64,000 nt of DNA from Cognatundibacterium oligocarboniphilum. GTDB lineage: Bacteria; Pseudomonadota; Gammaproteobacteria; Burkholderiales; Burkholderiaceae_D. Shown here one piece after another: positions 34,647-45,043 of this stretch; the first letter of the stretch is position 1, and each line of letters begins with the position of its first letter. The notes under the pieces were generated by a model. It searched no databases and was not told the origin of the DNA. It saw only the letters and a list, made by a program, of their open reading frames with translations. The stretch lies in contig NZ_JABXYJ010000002.1 of the NCBI RefSeq assembly GCF_013377855.1, positions 310,001-374,000 of the forward strand, read 5' to 3'. The position numbers and the translations under genes were made by a program.

Positions 34647-37550
34647 TTAATTGCCTTCGAGGAAGCTCTTGAGCTTGTCAGAACGCGATGGATGGCGCAG
34701 TTTACGCAAGGCTTTTGCTTCAATCTGGCGAATCCGTTCGCGGGTCACATCGAACTGTTTTCCGACCTCTTCCAATGTGTGGTCAGTCGACATTTCCACA
34801 CCAAAACGCATGCGCAAAACCTTGGCTTCGCGCGGCGTCAGGGAGTCGAGCACATCTTTCACGACATTGCGCATCGATGCGTGCAATGCCGCGTCGGCCG
34901 GCGCCAGCGTATGGTTGTCTTCGATGAAGTCGCCCAGATGGGAATCATCGTCATCACCGATCGGTGTTTCCATCGAAATCGGTTCTTTCGCAATCTTCAT
35001 GATCTTGCGGATTTTATCTTCCGGCATTTCCATTTTGATCGCCAGCGTTGCCGGATCCGGTTCCACACCAGTTTCCTGCAAAATCTGACGTGAAATACGA
35101 TTCATCTTATTAATCGTTTCAATCATGTGCACAGGAATACGGATGGTACGTGCCTGATCGGCAATCGAGCGGGTAATTGCCTGACGAATCCACCAGGTGG
35201 CATAAGTCGAGAATTTATAACCGCGACGATATTCGAATTTATCCACCGCCTTCATCAAACCGATATTGCCTTCCTGGATCAGATCAAGGAATTGCAGGCC
35301 ACGGTTGGTATATTTCTTGGCGATCGAAATCACCAGACGCAGGTTCGCCTCGGTCATCTCCCGCTTGGCCTTGCGCGCTTTCATTTCGCCGGCAGACATC
35401 TTTTTATTGATGTTGCGTAAATCAGTTAATGGCAGAACGACCCGTGCCTGCAAATCAATCAGCTTTTGCTGCAATTGCTGGACTGCAGGCACATTACGCC
35501 CGAGAACAGCGCTGTATGCATGGCCAGAATTGACTTCACCCTCAACCCAGCTCAGGTTGGTTTCATTTCCGGGGAAAACCTTGATGAAATGCGAGCGCGG
35601 CATACCGCAACGATTCACAGCAACGTCCAGAATCTGCTTCTCAATGTGCCGCACTTCATCAACCTGGCCGCGCAGCGTATCACATAATTTTTCAACTACT
35701 TTAGCGGTGAAGCGGATGCCGAGCAATTCATTGGAAATCGCTTCCTGCGCTTTGACATATGATTTCGAGTTATAGCCTTCCTTTTCAAAGGACTTGCGCA
35801 TTTTCTCGAAATTAGAAGCGATGATTTCAAACTTGGCGAGCGCATCGCGCTTCATCTGCTCAAGTTGCTCAGAAGAGATTGCGGCCGCGCCTGCTGCACC
35901 GCCATCTTCCTCTTCTCCTTCGTCCTCTTCGTCATCGTCCTCTTCGTCGTCAGACTCTTCATCTGATGCGGCAGCGACCACCGGTGCAGCATCTTCTGAG
36001 GCATTCGGATCAACCAGACCATCAACGATTTCATCAATTTTGATTTCGTCGGAGGCAATTTTGTCTGCCGCTGCGAGAATTTCCGCAATCGTGGTCGGGC
36101 ATGCGGAAATCGCCTGAATCATGTCTTTCAGGCCTTCCTCAATTTTCTTCGCAATAACGATTTCGCCTTCTCGCGTCAGCAATTCGACCGACCCCATTTC
36201 ACGCATATACATGCGCACAGGATCTGTTGTACGACCAAAATCTGAATCGACAGTTGACAGGGCAGCTTCTGCCGCTGCTTCGACTTCATCATCATCCGTG
36301 GTGACCGTCACTACATTATCGGACAACAATAATGTCTCGGCATCGGGGGCCTGTTCATAGACAGCCACGCCCATATCGTTAAATGTGCCGATGATGCCTT
36401 CAATTGCTTCAGGATCAACCACATTCTCAGGCAGGTGATCGTTAATTTCGGCAAAAGTCAGGTAGCCGCGATCCTTACCGAGCTTGATCAGTGTTTTCAG
36501 TTTTTGGCGACGACGCTCCAGTTCTTCTTCTGTCGCTTCCGGATCAGAAGAAAACGCGTCTTTCAACAATGCTTTTTCTTTCGCTTTGCGATCTTTTGCC
36601 TTTGCCTTGTCAATGGCTTTCATTTCAGCACGCTCTACCGCATTCAATGCAGCGATTTCGTCATTCTCAGGCTGGTATTCTTTCGGCTTGCGTCCACGAC
36701 GTCCCGGCACTTTCACTCCCGGCAATACATAACCGGATGTGTCAATCGCAGCGAGCACCGCAGCATCAGTCGTCTGACTGACTGTCGGTGCTGCACCGGT
36801 CTTGATTTCCTGAATTTCAGGTACTGCTTTTGTTGATTTCTTGGTAGGCTTAGTCACTGTTTTTGAATCGGTTCTGTTAGTTGTCACGGAAGCTTTCGAT
36901 ACTGCAGAAACAGCCTGTTTTTCAACTGTTTCCCCTGCTTTTGCACGATTGTTTTTTCCGGCGACCTGATGCGCAATGACTTCCTCGGGCTTGACATCAT
37001 TCTTTCTGGTTTTCGGTGGCAACTTGGCCGTTACTTCTTTCGCTATCACGTCTTTAGCAACCGGTTTCTTCGATGACGGAGTGACGCCCTTTTGAACAAT
37101 TGTTTTTGAAGAGACCGCTTTTGTTCCTGCTTTGCCCACGCTCTTTGCCGCTGACGGCGCTGCCGTTCTGACCGTTGGCTTAACCACCGATTTTGCTGCT
37201 GGTTTAGCGGCAGATTTTGTTGCAGTACGCGCAGCTGCCGGCGAAGCTGCCTTATTTACTTTAGGCGCTTTAACATCTTTCGCAACTACTTTTTTATCAG
37301 CACCCCTGACTGGTGCAGACTTCGGTTTTGCCGTGACTTTGGCTGCTGTGCTGGCTTTTGCTGCCGGAGCAGCAGTTTTTTTGGTAGGTTTCAATTGTGC
37401 TTTAGGAGTTGCAGTGGTTGCTCTGGCTGCTGGTTGACGCGAAGTTTTCGCTGCTGTAGCGGTACTTGCATCTTTGGATGCCTTAGTCGCAGTTTTTTTT
37501 ACCGTTGCAGGCATCAGGTTTTTTGCGGGTTTCTTCATTGCGTCAGCCAT
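34647..37550 (-). CDS. rpoD: RNA polymerase sigma-70 factor RpoD with a long Ala/Lys-rich N-terminal extension
   Basis: The principal sigma factor, about 967 residues from the ATG at 37550 ([10 protein letters not shown]); a GTG at 37589 is possible but less likely. E. coli RpoD has 613. Residues 1 to about 310 are a low-complexity Ala/Lys/Thr/Pro tail like a histone H1 C-terminus. Region 1.1 ([24 protein letters not shown]) lies at about 350-375. Region 1.2 ([21 protein letters not shown]) follows, and a very acidic insert ([14 protein letters not shown]) is near 530-550. Region 2 ([39 protein letters not shown]) is near 740-790. Region 4 closes with [27 protein letters not shown]. Core function is certain; the tail is unusual in size. 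dnaG lies about 430 bases upstream. Confidence 0.96.
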   Translation of the reverse strand: MADAMKKPAKNLMPATVKKTATKASKDASTATAAKTSRQPAARATTATPKAQLKPTKKTAAPAAKASTAAKVTAKPKSAPVRGADKKVVAKDVKAPKVNKAASPAAARTATKSAAKPAAKSVVKPTVRTAAPSAAKSVGKAGTKAVSSKTIVQKGVTPSSKKPVAKDVIAKEVTAKLPPKTRKNDVKPEEVIAHQVAGKNNRAKAGETVEKQAVSAVSKASVTTNRTDSKTVTKPTKKSTKAVPEIQEIKTGAAPTVSQTTDAAVLAAIDTSGYVLPGVKVPGRRGRKPKEYQPENDEIAALNAVERAEMKAIDKAKAKDRKAKEKALLKDAFSSDPEATEEELERRRQKLKTLIKLGKDRGYLTFAEINDHLPENVVDPEAIEGIIGTFNDMGVAVYEQAPDAETLLLSDNVVTVTTDDDEVEAAAEAALSTVDSDFGRTTDPVRMYMREMGSVELLTREGEIVIAKKIEEGLKDMIQAISACPTTIAEILAAADKIASDEIKIDEIVDGLVDPNASEDAAPVVAAASDEESDDEEDDDEEDEGEEEDGGAAGAAAISSEQLEQMKRDALAKFEIIASNFEKMRKSFEKEGYNSKSYVKAQEAISNELLGIRFTAKVVEKLCDTLRGQVDEVRHIEKQILDVAVNRCGMPRSHFIKVFPGNETNLSWVEGEVNSGHAYSAVLGRNVPAVQQLQQKLIDLQARVVLPLTDLRNINKKMSAGEMKARKAKREMTEANLRLVISIAKKYTNRGLQFLDLIQEGNIGLMKAVDKFEYRRGYKFSTYATWWIRQAITRSIADQARTIRIPVHMIETINKMNRISRQILQETGVEPDPATLAIKMEMPEDKIRKIMKIAKEPISMETPIGDDDDSHLGDFIEDNHTLAPADAALHASMRNVVKDVLDSLTPREAKVLRMRFGVEMSTDHTLEEVGKQFDVTRERIRQIEAKALRKLRHPSRSDKLKSFLEGN

Positions 37551-37976
37551 TGAATTAAACCATCCGGAACTGAGGAAGTCGTCTGTCACTAACGCAAAAA
37601 GAAAATAAGCCGCCGCCAGACCTGACGGCCTGCATACGGTACAAACTATTTTTGCTTCAGACTTCCCGAGTCTCAGCGCCAGTGTTTTGGGTTACTCGGA
37701 GGAGCATTACGCTCGCCTAAACAACACATTCCACACGAAATCCGCTTATCGCAATACGGCGACAACACGCTTCCGAACAGAATGAAACAACCTAAGACCT
37801 TGAATCGTAAGCCTTTAATTATACCATGCCAACCGTCTTTTCTCTACCCCGAAACCCGTATAAAGACAAGTAATTTGATAAAAATTTAGGCAAATTAGTT
37901 TCTGGTTAAGTTTTCTATTTTCCAGACAAACCCTTTGCGGCAAGCAAACCTGTAACCACACAAACAGTATCCGAAG
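37551..37976. other. Intergenic region between dnaG and rpoD
   Basis: About 425 bases that should hold an rpoD promoter and leader. No gene, RNA or strong terminator was recognised. A 37950-37976 stretch directly follows the dnaG stop without a hairpin, so read-through into rpoD is possible. Confidence 0.45.
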
Positions 37977-39770
37977 TCACCGGGCGGCAGCCTCCTGTAT
38001 CGCCTGCTGACGTAAAGTGTCCTGCAAGAGCATAATTTCCCGCCACCGGGCGCGCTCAGCCTCAGTCCCCAACCCGCCAGCCACCAGTTGATCCGCCTCC
38101 ATTTTAAGGGCCTGAGAACGGATCTGCCGTATTGCCCCCTGTAATTCCAGACGGATTAATTCAGGATCAGGATCGGTCTGCCCGGCCACTTCAGCAATCA
38201 ATTCATCGAAGTCCGCACCGGTTTCCCGCAAACGTTCCGCCAGTGCGACGAACTGCGCTTCAGCCCCCATCTCCTGCGCAACATCCACCAGCTGACGCAG
38301 CATGGCTGCGCCATCCGGCGCCACTTGAGCCGCTTCCTGCAAAGATTGCTGATCCAGCAAAACAGCATGCGCAGGGCAAGCAACCAGTATTCGCATAATT
38401 TGCCGCTCCAGCCCGACTGGAGCACTGCGCCTTGCTTTAGGTGGAGCAATCTTCTGACGGGAAACAGGCTGCGCCAGTTCAAACAGCGTTTCAATTTCAG
38501 CAGGCGTACTTTGCGTCAGTTGCGCCAGATTGCGAACCATTTGCAGCCGCAAAGCCGAGGGTTGCATCTGCTGCAGCAATGGTTTGGCATCGAATTGTGT
38601 TTTTGCGCGGCCTTCTGCGGATCCCATATCATGATCAGCCATGACTTCCCGCATAAAGAATTGCGACAAAGGCATCGCCTCCTGCACTTCCCGGGCAAAA
38701 GCATCCGCGCCAAATTCGCGGATATAGCTATCCGGATCATGTTCTGCCGGTAAAAACAGGAATTTGATAAATTTATCGTCATTCACATGCGGCAAGCAGG
38801 CATCGAGCGCACGCCTGGCTGCCCGCCGTCCGGCGGCATCACCATCAAAACTGAAAATAACGTGGTCAGTCTGTCTCAGCAATTTCTGCACATGCGTCGG
38901 CGTACACGCAGTTCCCAGGGTTGCCACAGCCTGAGGAAACCCCATTTGCGCGAGCGCCACCACATCCATATAGCCTTCGGTGACCAGTACATAACCTGCA
39001 TCGCGAATCGACTGGCGCGCCTCAAATAAGCCATACAATTCATAGCCTTTCTGAAACAACGGTGTTTCAGGAGAGTTCAGATATTTGGGCTCACCCTGCT
39101 CCATGATCCGGCCACCAAAACCAATAATCTGACCTTTGGTATTACGGATCGGGAACATGATCCGGTCACGAAAACGGTCGTAACGCTTCCGCCCGGCACT
39201 GGCCTCATCACTTTTATCAATCACCAGTCCCGCCTCTACCAGCTCAGGTGCCTGATAATCTACGAAAACCGAGCGCAATCCATCCCAGGCATCTGGCGCA
39301 AATCCCAGACCGAAACGGGCGGCAATTTCCCCCGTCAGTCCGCGTTTTTTCAGATATGCCACAGCTGCTGGCGCACCACGCAATTGCCGTTTGTAGTAGT
39401 CACCGGCTTTACTCATTACCTCGGACAAAGCCAGGGTTTTCGCCTGCACCTCAGCCCGCTGTGCCGGCAGCATGCGATCTTCTTCCGGCACAATCATGCC
39501 GTTTGCCTGCGCCAGCTCACGAATGGCATCGACATAACTGACCCCGGAATATTCCATCAGAAAACCAATGGAACTGCCATGCGCACCACATCCAAAGCAA
39601 TGGTAGAACTGCTTTGTAGGACTCACGGTAAAACTGGGAGATTTTTCGTTATGAAAGGGGCACAAACCCATATAGTTTGTGCCACCTTTTTTCAGTTGAA
39701 CGTACTTACCCACGACATCAACGATATCGACGCGGGCAAGCAAGTCCTGAATAAAACTTTGAGGTATCAA
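37977..39770 (-). CDS. dnaG: DNA primase
   Basis: A 597-residue primase that makes RNA primers for replication. It starts with TTG at 39770, giving the N-terminus MIPQSFIQDLLARVDIVDVV that homologues have, so this rare start is credible. The zinc-binding domain CPFHNEKSPSF...HCFGCGAHG is at about residues 37-65. The catalytic TOPRIM part includes VTEGYMDVVALAQMGF (about 264-279) and FSFDGDAAGRRAARRAL. The C-terminal third binds DnaB helicase. It forms the macromolecular synthesis cluster with rpsU, yqeY and rpoD. Confidence 0.96.
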   Translation of the reverse strand: MIPQSFIQDLLARVDIVDVVGKYVQLKKGGTNYMGLCPFHNEKSPSFTVSPTKQFYHCFGCGAHGSSIGFLMEYSGVSYVDAIRELAQANGMIVPEEDRMLPAQRAEVQAKTLALSEVMSKAGDYYKRQLRGAPAAVAYLKKRGLTGEIAARFGLGFAPDAWDGLRSVFVDYQAPELVEAGLVIDKSDEASAGRKRYDRFRDRIMFPIRNTKGQIIGFGGRIMEQGEPKYLNSPETPLFQKGYELYGLFEARQSIRDAGYVLVTEGYMDVVALAQMGFPQAVATLGTACTPTHVQKLLRQTDHVIFSFDGDAAGRRAARRALDACLPHVNDDKFIKFLFLPAEHDPDSYIREFGADAFAREVQEAMPLSQFFMREVMADHDMGSAEGRAKTQFDAKPLLQQMQPSALRLQMVRNLAQLTQSTPAEIETLFELAQPVSRQKIAPPKARRSAPVGLERQIMRILVACPAHAVLLDQQSLQEAAQVAPDGAAMLRQLVDVAQEMGAEAQFVALAERLRETGADFDELIAEVAGQTDPDPELIRLELQGAIRQIRSQALKMEADQLVAGGLGTEAERARWREIMLLQDTLRQQAIQEAAAR

Positions 39771-39830
39771 GTCCGGAATGAAAAATCAGTCAATAGGTGG
39801 AAATGGATATTCACAAATTACGAATGCCAA

Positions 39831-40277
39831 TCAGCGCGTCAACGCAGCCTTGACCAGTCCGGATACTTTTCCCATATCGGCACGGCCTGCGAGCTTCGCT
39901 TTCAGCACATCAATCACCTTGCGCATATCCTGCGGCCCGGCAGCGCCTGTTTCTGCTACCGCAGCAGCCACCGCAGCAGCTACTTCCTCATCCGATAATG
40001 CCGCTGGCATATAGGTAGCCAGCACAGCCAGCTCTGCTTTTTCGATATCTGCGAGATCCTGACGACCACCTGCTTCGAACTGCTGAATCGAATCTTTACG
40101 CTGCTTGATCATTTTTTCGATGATCGCCAGGATCATGCCATCGTCCAGCTCGACCCGCTCATCCACCTCTTTTTGCTTCATCGCGGCAGTCAACAACCGG
40201 ATGGTACCGAGCTTGCCAGCTTCCTTGGCACGCATCGCAGCTTTCATGTCATCGGTGATTTGGTCTTTTAAGCTCAT
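39831..40277 (-). CDS. GatB/YqeY domain protein
   Basis: A 148-residue helical protein with AAGGGG before its ATG. MSLKDQITDDMKAAMRAKEAGKLGTIRLLTAAMKQKEVDER and the closing KLAGRADMGKVSGLVKAAL are typical of the YqeY family. It shares a fold with the tail domain of the GatB amidotransferase subunit. It commonly lies between rpsU and dnaG in betaproteobacteria, as here. Role unproven; tRNA-related binding is suspected from the fold. Confidence 0.93.
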   Translation of the reverse strand: MSLKDQITDDMKAAMRAKEAGKLGTIRLLTAAMKQKEVDERVELDDGMILAIIEKMIKQRKDSIQQFEAGGRQDLADIEKAELAVLATYMPAALSDEEVAAAVAAAVAETGAAGPQDMRKVIDVLKAKLAGRADMGKVSGLVKAALTR

Positions 40278-40299
40278 TACTTACCCCTTGATATAAAAC

Positions 40300-40341
40300 A
40301 GATAAAAACAACAAAGCCCGCTGCGGACTACCGGAGCGGGC
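40300..40341 (-). terminator. Rho-independent terminator after rpsU
   Basis: GCCCGCT (40316-40322) pairs with AGCGGGC (40335-40341), with an inner CGG/CCG pairing and a T-rich tract on the minus strand at 40300-40315. It follows the rpsU stop and may partly separate it from yqeY-dnaG. Confidence 0.8.
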
Positions 40342-40401
40342 ATGCACACCTAAGGAATAACAGACTGAGCGCATCTGACAGTGCCAGACACACGCCCGGA
40401 A

Positions 40402-40614
40402 TTAATACATTTTCTTAGGCAATTGCTGACTACGAATGCGTTTGTAGTGACGCTTAACCGCTGCTGCCAGCTTACGCTTGCGCTCCGCAGTTGGCTTCTC
40501 GTAGAACTCGCGAGCGCGCAATTCGGTCAACAGACCGGTCTTTTCGATAGTGCGCTTGAAGCGGCGCATGGCGACTTCGAACGGCTCGTTTTCTTTAAGG
40601 CGAATTGTGGTCAT
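40402..40614 (-). CDS. rpsU: 30S ribosomal protein S21
   Basis: A 70-residue basic protein. [55 protein letters not shown] matches bS21, which helps the 30S subunit engage mRNA near the anti-Shine-Dalgarno. Full length. First gene of the macromolecular synthesis cluster, with its own terminator. Confidence 0.97.
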   Translation of the reverse strand: MTTIRLKENEPFEVAMRRFKRTIEKTGLLTELRAREFYEKPTAERKRKLAAAVKRHYKRIRSQQLPKKMY

Positions 40615-40960
40615 GTAAGTTCAAACCAATTGAAAGATTTATAGAAGAACGAGATATTAACAGGCTTTTTCAATTATGGGAAGAACGATGATTAAATCTT
40701 ACGCAAATTTATTTCATCGGGATTACACCACCTGCTGCCGCATGATTCCCAAAAAGACTATTTCCAAAAAGAATCATGGGAGTATCTCCCAAAATACACC
40801 TAACCTCTTTATATTTAAAGGGTTTCAAAATATACTCCCCCTCAGTATATTTTTATCTTCTATTAAGCATCAATTCCATCACTTTCAACATTGCCAATAC
40901 CACAACCTTACATACCGTCGTATCCAAACGACAGCAGTGAAAGTAAAATAATGGCACTCA
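40615..40960. other. AT-rich intergenic region upstream of rpsU with palindromes
   Basis: About 345 bases, AT-rich. AATATACT (40829-40836), loop CCCCCTC, AGTATATT (40844-40851) is an 8-bp perfect hairpin followed by T's on the plus strand. On the minus strand it could end the flavoprotein transcript. GGGAG-tat-CTCCC lies near 40778-40790. The rpsU promoter must be here. A 91-codon plus-strand frame looks accidental. Confidence 0.45.
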
Positions 40961-42160
40961 CTACAGCGCCTGTCCGGCAGCATAGCCGGACGCCCATGCC
41001 CATTGAAAATTAAAGCCCCCCAGCCATCCGGTGACATCCACTGCTTCACCGATAAAATACAAGCCTGGGACCCGATGACTCATCATACTTTGCTGCGACA
41101 GCTCACGGGTATCCACGCCACCGCGCGTGACCTCTGCCTTGCGGTATCCCTCAGAACCATTCGGAAACAACTCCCAGCGGTTAATTTTTTCACCCAACAA
41201 ACGCAAACGTTTATCCTGCATATCGGCCAGTTTCTGGCTGCCATCGAATCCATGCGCCCTGATCAGCCCCTCAGCCAGCCGGGACGGCAGATATTGGGCA
41301 AGATAATTATCCAGATTCTTTTTGGTCGTCGTTTTGGCATTCACTAATTCATCAGCCAGATCAATCTCTGGCAGCAGATTCACGCGAATCGCTGTGCCTG
41401 ACTGCCAATAACTGGAAATTTGCAACACCCCGGGACCGGACAAACCACGATGCGTCAGCAACAAATCTTCGCGGAAAACGATTTTATTTTTCTTTTCGCC
41501 CGTTTCGATATCCACCTCAAGAGAAATACCGGACAAAGACACGAAAGGCTCCCAGGCTGCGGCATCAAATGTCAACGGCACCAGCGCTGGCCGGGTTTCG
41601 ATCACCTTCAGTCCGAACTGCCTGGCCACGCTGAAGGCAAAATCCGTCGCCCCGATTTTGGGAATCGACAAACCGCCGGTGGCGATCACGACCTGCCCCA
41701 CCCGCACGACACCCTGAGTCGTCTGCAGGCAAAATCCGCCATCCGGTTCCTGCTGCACACCTTCTACCGCAACACCCATACGCCACTGCACCCGGCCAGC
41801 ATCGCATTCCACCTTCAACATCCAGATAATATCTTCGGCGCTGTCATCGCAGAACAGCTGTCCCTTATGTTTTTCATGCCAGGCAACTCCATGCTGCTTC
41901 AATTTTTCGAGAAAATCCTGCGGCGTAAAACGCGACAATGCGCTTTTGCAGAAATGCGGATTGTCCGATAAAAAATTCCTGGCGCTGGTGTGCAGATTCG
42001 TAAAATTACACCGCCCCCCGCCAGAAATACGGATTTTCTCCGCCAGGCGGCTGGCATGATCAATCAGAATAACCCGCTTGCCCCGCTGCCCCGCCACTGC
42101 TGCGCACATCATGCCGGCAGCACCCGCCCCGATCACAGCGACATCAAATTGTTGATTCAT
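40961..42160 (-). CDS. NAD(P)/FAD-dependent oxidoreductase, BaiN/HI0933 family
   Basis: A 399-residue flavoprotein from the ATG at 42160 (MNQQFDVAVIGAGAAGMM). It begins with the FAD-binding GAGAAG motif; KIRISGGGRCNFTNL (about residues 42-56) is the hallmark of the HI0933 family. VVIATGGLSIPKIGATDF, LLTHRGLSGPGVLQIS and the ending YFIGEAVDVTGWLGGFNFQWAWASGYAAG complete it. Homologues are called aminoacetone oxidase-like or BaiN; the natural substrate is unsettled. Confidence 0.92.
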   Translation of the reverse strand: MNQQFDVAVIGAGAAGMMCAAVAGQRGKRVILIDHASRLAEKIRISGGGRCNFTNLHTSARNFLSDNPHFCKSALSRFTPQDFLEKLKQHGVAWHEKHKGQLFCDDSAEDIIWMLKVECDAGRVQWRMGVAVEGVQQEPDGGFCLQTTQGVVRVGQVVIATGGLSIPKIGATDFAFSVARQFGLKVIETRPALVPLTFDAAAWEPFVSLSGISLEVDIETGEKKNKIVFREDLLLTHRGLSGPGVLQISSYWQSGTAIRVNLLPEIDLADELVNAKTTTKKNLDNYLAQYLPSRLAEGLIRAHGFDGSQKLADMQDKRLRLLGEKINRWELFPNGSEGYRKAEVTRGGVDTRELSQQSMMSHRVPGLYFIGEAVDVTGWLGGFNFQWAWASGYAAGQAL

Positions 42161-42638
42161 AACCATCCTAAAAAAATGCAGACCGGATTGTAACTGGTAA
42201 CCGTATCTGCACATTCAGTGTATCTGTGTCCCCCCACCGGCAAATGCGATACCGGAAGCATCCGCTATCTCAAATGACGCAGTGCATGCCTGCTCCATTC
42301 AGCGCACAGTTATGGATACATCCGGCCGCAAAATATAACTGCAATCGATCATGCCCTGTTTCCGTGCGATGCAACATTTCTTTCCCTACGGCACAACCTG
42401 CAGACAAACAAAAAACTCCTGTGAAAAATCCACAACATTTTCAGGATATATCGTTTGTTTTTGATGCCATCAAAGCAGTTGTTCTTGACTTCAGAATCCC
42501 AAGAAGCGATAACTGACAACAGCAATAGCAAACGTTTGCGCACCTGTTATTTCATGCGCAGTATCATGATTAATCCGGGTTTCAAAATCGCATTGCACCA
42601 AAATAAAACACGCTCACATTCACAACAGGATCAACGCC
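42161..42638. other. Intergenic region, no gene seen
   Basis: About 480 bases between divergent genes. It should hold the promoters of the flavoprotein and TonB-receptor genes. I looked for cobalamin, Fur and other known leader elements and saw none. Short frames here lack start sites. Confidence 0.4.
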
Positions 42639-44912
42639 ATGTCTGATTTTTCTCTTTATTCTCCATTCGTTAAAGGGGCCAGCCGTACACTGATTGCCCT
42701 CGCCATCACCTCCGCTTTCCCGCTGCAGGCCAGCTGGGCGCAGGAAGCCAAACAGGATGCCGCAAAAAACGACCCTGCCAAGCTTGAAACCGTGATCGTG
42801 ACGGCAAACCGCCGCGCAGAAAATATCAAAGAAGTGCCAATGTCGATTTCCGCCATCAAAGGCGATGCGCTCGACACCTATAACACCAGCGGTCAGGATA
42901 TCCGCTTCCTGGCGTCGCGCGTGCCGAGTCTGAATATTGAATCCGATTTCGGCCGTTCATTCCCGCGCTTTTATATCCGTGGTCTCGGCAATACTGATTT
43001 TGACCTGAACGCCTCCCAGCCAGTCGGTCTGATTTATGATGATGTGGTGCAGGAAAACCCGATCCTCAAAGGCTTTCCAATATTTGACGTCGATCAGGTC
43101 GAAGTATTGCGCGGCCCGCAAGGCACCTTGTTCGGCCGCAATTCTCCGGCCGGCGTGATCAAGTTTGACTCTGCCAAACCAAGCAATGTGCTGGAAGGCT
43201 ATGCCAATCTGGGTTACGGCAATTACAACGCCGTGAATCTGGAAAGCGCGATCAATATTCCGCTGAACAGCGACTGGGCACTGCGCCTGTCCGGGCAATC
43301 CCAATCCCGCGACGATCGTGTGACCAATCCGCGCAGCACCGGCACCAAGAATTTTGAAGGTTATCAGGACAAAGCCGGCCGCATCCAGCTGGCATACAAG
43401 AACGGCGGCTTCAGCGCGCTGTTTAATGTCCATGGCCGTGATATGTCGGGCAATGCGACCCTGTTCCGCGCCAACATCATCCAGAAAGGCACTAATGAAC
43501 TGGTGCCAGGCTTTAATTACAGCAGCTACCCGACAGATGGCATCAACACCCAGACCCTGACCTCCAGTGGCGCCAGCATGCGTCTGCGCTGGGATTGGGA
43601 CGGCATGTCGCTGTACTCGATTACGGCTTACGACAAAGCAAAATTCTACAGCCGCGCAGACGTTGATGGTGGCTACGGTGCTTCGTTCGCACCACCAATG
43701 GGACCAGGCTTTATTCCATTCCCGGCAGAAACCGCCGACGGTGTTCCTGATCTGAAGCAGATCACCCAGGAAGTGCGTCTGCAATCGAATACCAAAGATC
43801 CATTACAGTGGATTGCCGGCGTTTATTATTTCAAAGAAGACCTGCAGGTTGACAGTTTCGACTTCAATTCCTTAGGCGGCAATGTGCAGGATGGCTACGC
43901 AGTACAACACCAGCACGCCAAAGCCTGGGCCACATTCGGCTCGCTGAATTATGCCGTCAACAACCAACTGAAAATACGCGGCGGAGTACGTTACACCAGC
44001 GACAAAAAGGATTTCGATGCACAACGCACCTGGACACCAGGTTCCGCTCCCGGCGTGAAGGCCACGCCACTGCTGACCGCGAATCCAAGCTCCACCAACG
44101 TCAGCTGGGACCTGGGCGCCAACTATGCGGCCGACTCCAGCACCAACTTCTTCGGGCGGATTGCAACCGGTTACCGTGCGCCGAGTGTGCAGGGACGCGT
44201 CCTGTTCGGCGATAGCATCTCCGTTGCCAACGCGGAAAAGACGCTGTCGTTTGAAGCCGGTGTGAAGAAAGATATTCTGGATAACACCGCCCGCATCACG
44301 GCAACCGTCTTCCAGTACACCGCCAAAGACCTGCAGCTGACCGCCGGCAGCGGCTCCGTGAATCAGAACCGTCTGGTCAATGCCGACAAGGCAACCGGCC
44401 AGGGCTTTGAAGTCGATCTGCAGGCGAATCTGAGCCGTAACTGGAAATCGACCCTGGGCGTCAGCTATAACGACACCCAAATCAAAGATGCCAAACTGTT
44501 TGTTTCCCCATGCGGTAACGGCTGCACCGTCACCAACCCTGCCGGCCCTGTTGCAGGCACAGTGTTGATTGGCGGCAATCCTTTGCCACGCGCACCGAAG
44601 TGGGTAGGAAATTTCACACTGAAATATACCGCGCCAATCGCTAACGGTGAGATGTATGTCTTTACAGACTGGGCATACAAGGACACCTACAACATGTTCC
44701 TGTATGAAGCTAAAGAATATAAAGCCAAATCGCTGCTGGAAGGCGGGCTGCGTGTCGGCTACAAGTGGGCAGATGGCAAATATGAAGTGGCGGCCTACGG
44801 TCGCAATATCACTAATCAGCAACAAGTTATCGCTGCGATTGACTTCAATAACCTGACAGGTATTCTGAACGAGCCACGCAGCTATGGTGTGCAATTCAAA
44901 GCCAATTTCTGA
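42639..44912 (+). CDS. TonB-dependent outer-membrane receptor (second)
   Basis: A 757-residue receptor with AGGA upstream. Signal peptide TLIALAITSAFPLQASWAQ (about residues 17-35), TonB-box region KLETVIVTANRRAENIKEVP, plug with FYIRGLGNTDFDLNAS and VEVLRGPQGTLFGRNSPAGVI (about 164-184), and a barrel ending in YGVQFKANF. It belongs to the large group that includes uptake of siderophores, sugars and other nutrients. LRGPQGTLFGRN..G and the lack of a signalling domain resemble FyuA-like or Caulobacter-type receptors. No neighbouring gene reveals the ligand. A good terminator follows. Confidence 0.92.
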   Translation: MSDFSLYSPFVKGASRTLIALAITSAFPLQASWAQEAKQDAAKNDPAKLETVIVTANRRAENIKEVPMSISAIKGDALDTYNTSGQDIRFLASRVPSLNIESDFGRSFPRFYIRGLGNTDFDLNASQPVGLIYDDVVQENPILKGFPIFDVDQVEVLRGPQGTLFGRNSPAGVIKFDSAKPSNVLEGYANLGYGNYNAVNLESAINIPLNSDWALRLSGQSQSRDDRVTNPRSTGTKNFEGYQDKAGRIQLAYKNGGFSALFNVHGRDMSGNATLFRANIIQKGTNELVPGFNYSSYPTDGINTQTLTSSGASMRLRWDWDGMSLYSITAYDKAKFYSRADVDGGYGASFAPPMGPGFIPFPAETADGVPDLKQITQEVRLQSNTKDPLQWIAGVYYFKEDLQVDSFDFNSLGGNVQDGYAVQHQHAKAWATFGSLNYAVNNQLKIRGGVRYTSDKKDFDAQRTWTPGSAPGVKATPLLTANPSSTNVSWDLGANYAADSSTNFFGRIATGYRAPSVQGRVLFGDSISVANAEKTLSFEAGVKKDILDNTARITATVFQYTAKDLQLTAGSGSVNQNRLVNADKATGQGFEVDLQANLSRNWKSTLGVSYNDTQIKDAKLFVSPCGNGCTVTNPAGPVAGTVLIGGNPLPRAPKWVGNFTLKYTAPIANGEMYVFTDWAYKDTYNMFLYEAKEYKAKSLLEGGLRVGYKWADGKYEVAAYGRNITNQQQVIAAIDFNNLTGILNEPRSYGVQFKANF

Positions 44913-44984
44913 TTGCCTGCGAACTGAACGCTTTAGAACTGATACTTAATTTCGTTCGTTAATCTTGTTCATTCAATCAAAACT

Positions 44985-45020
44985 AAAAACGCACCGGACA
45001 TCAAATCCGGTGCGTTTTTT
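44985..45020 (+). terminator. Rho-independent terminator after TonB receptor
   Basis: ACGCACCGGA (44989-44998), loop of 7, TCCGGTGCGT (45006-45015), then T5. Upstream A's make it usable for the convergent ybiB transcript too. Confidence 0.92.
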
Positions 45021-45043
45021 ATGAGCGTCAGGCTTTCTCTGTT

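Noticed and set aside
34602..35093. 163-codon plus-strand open frame
   Set aside because: Antisense to the conserved region 4 of rpoD.
42957..44894. Two long minus-strand open frames (275 and 340 codons) under the second TonB receptor
   Set aside because: Both are antisense to a gene with complete TonB-receptor signatures. Their length reflects codon bias, and neither has a ribosome site or domain.
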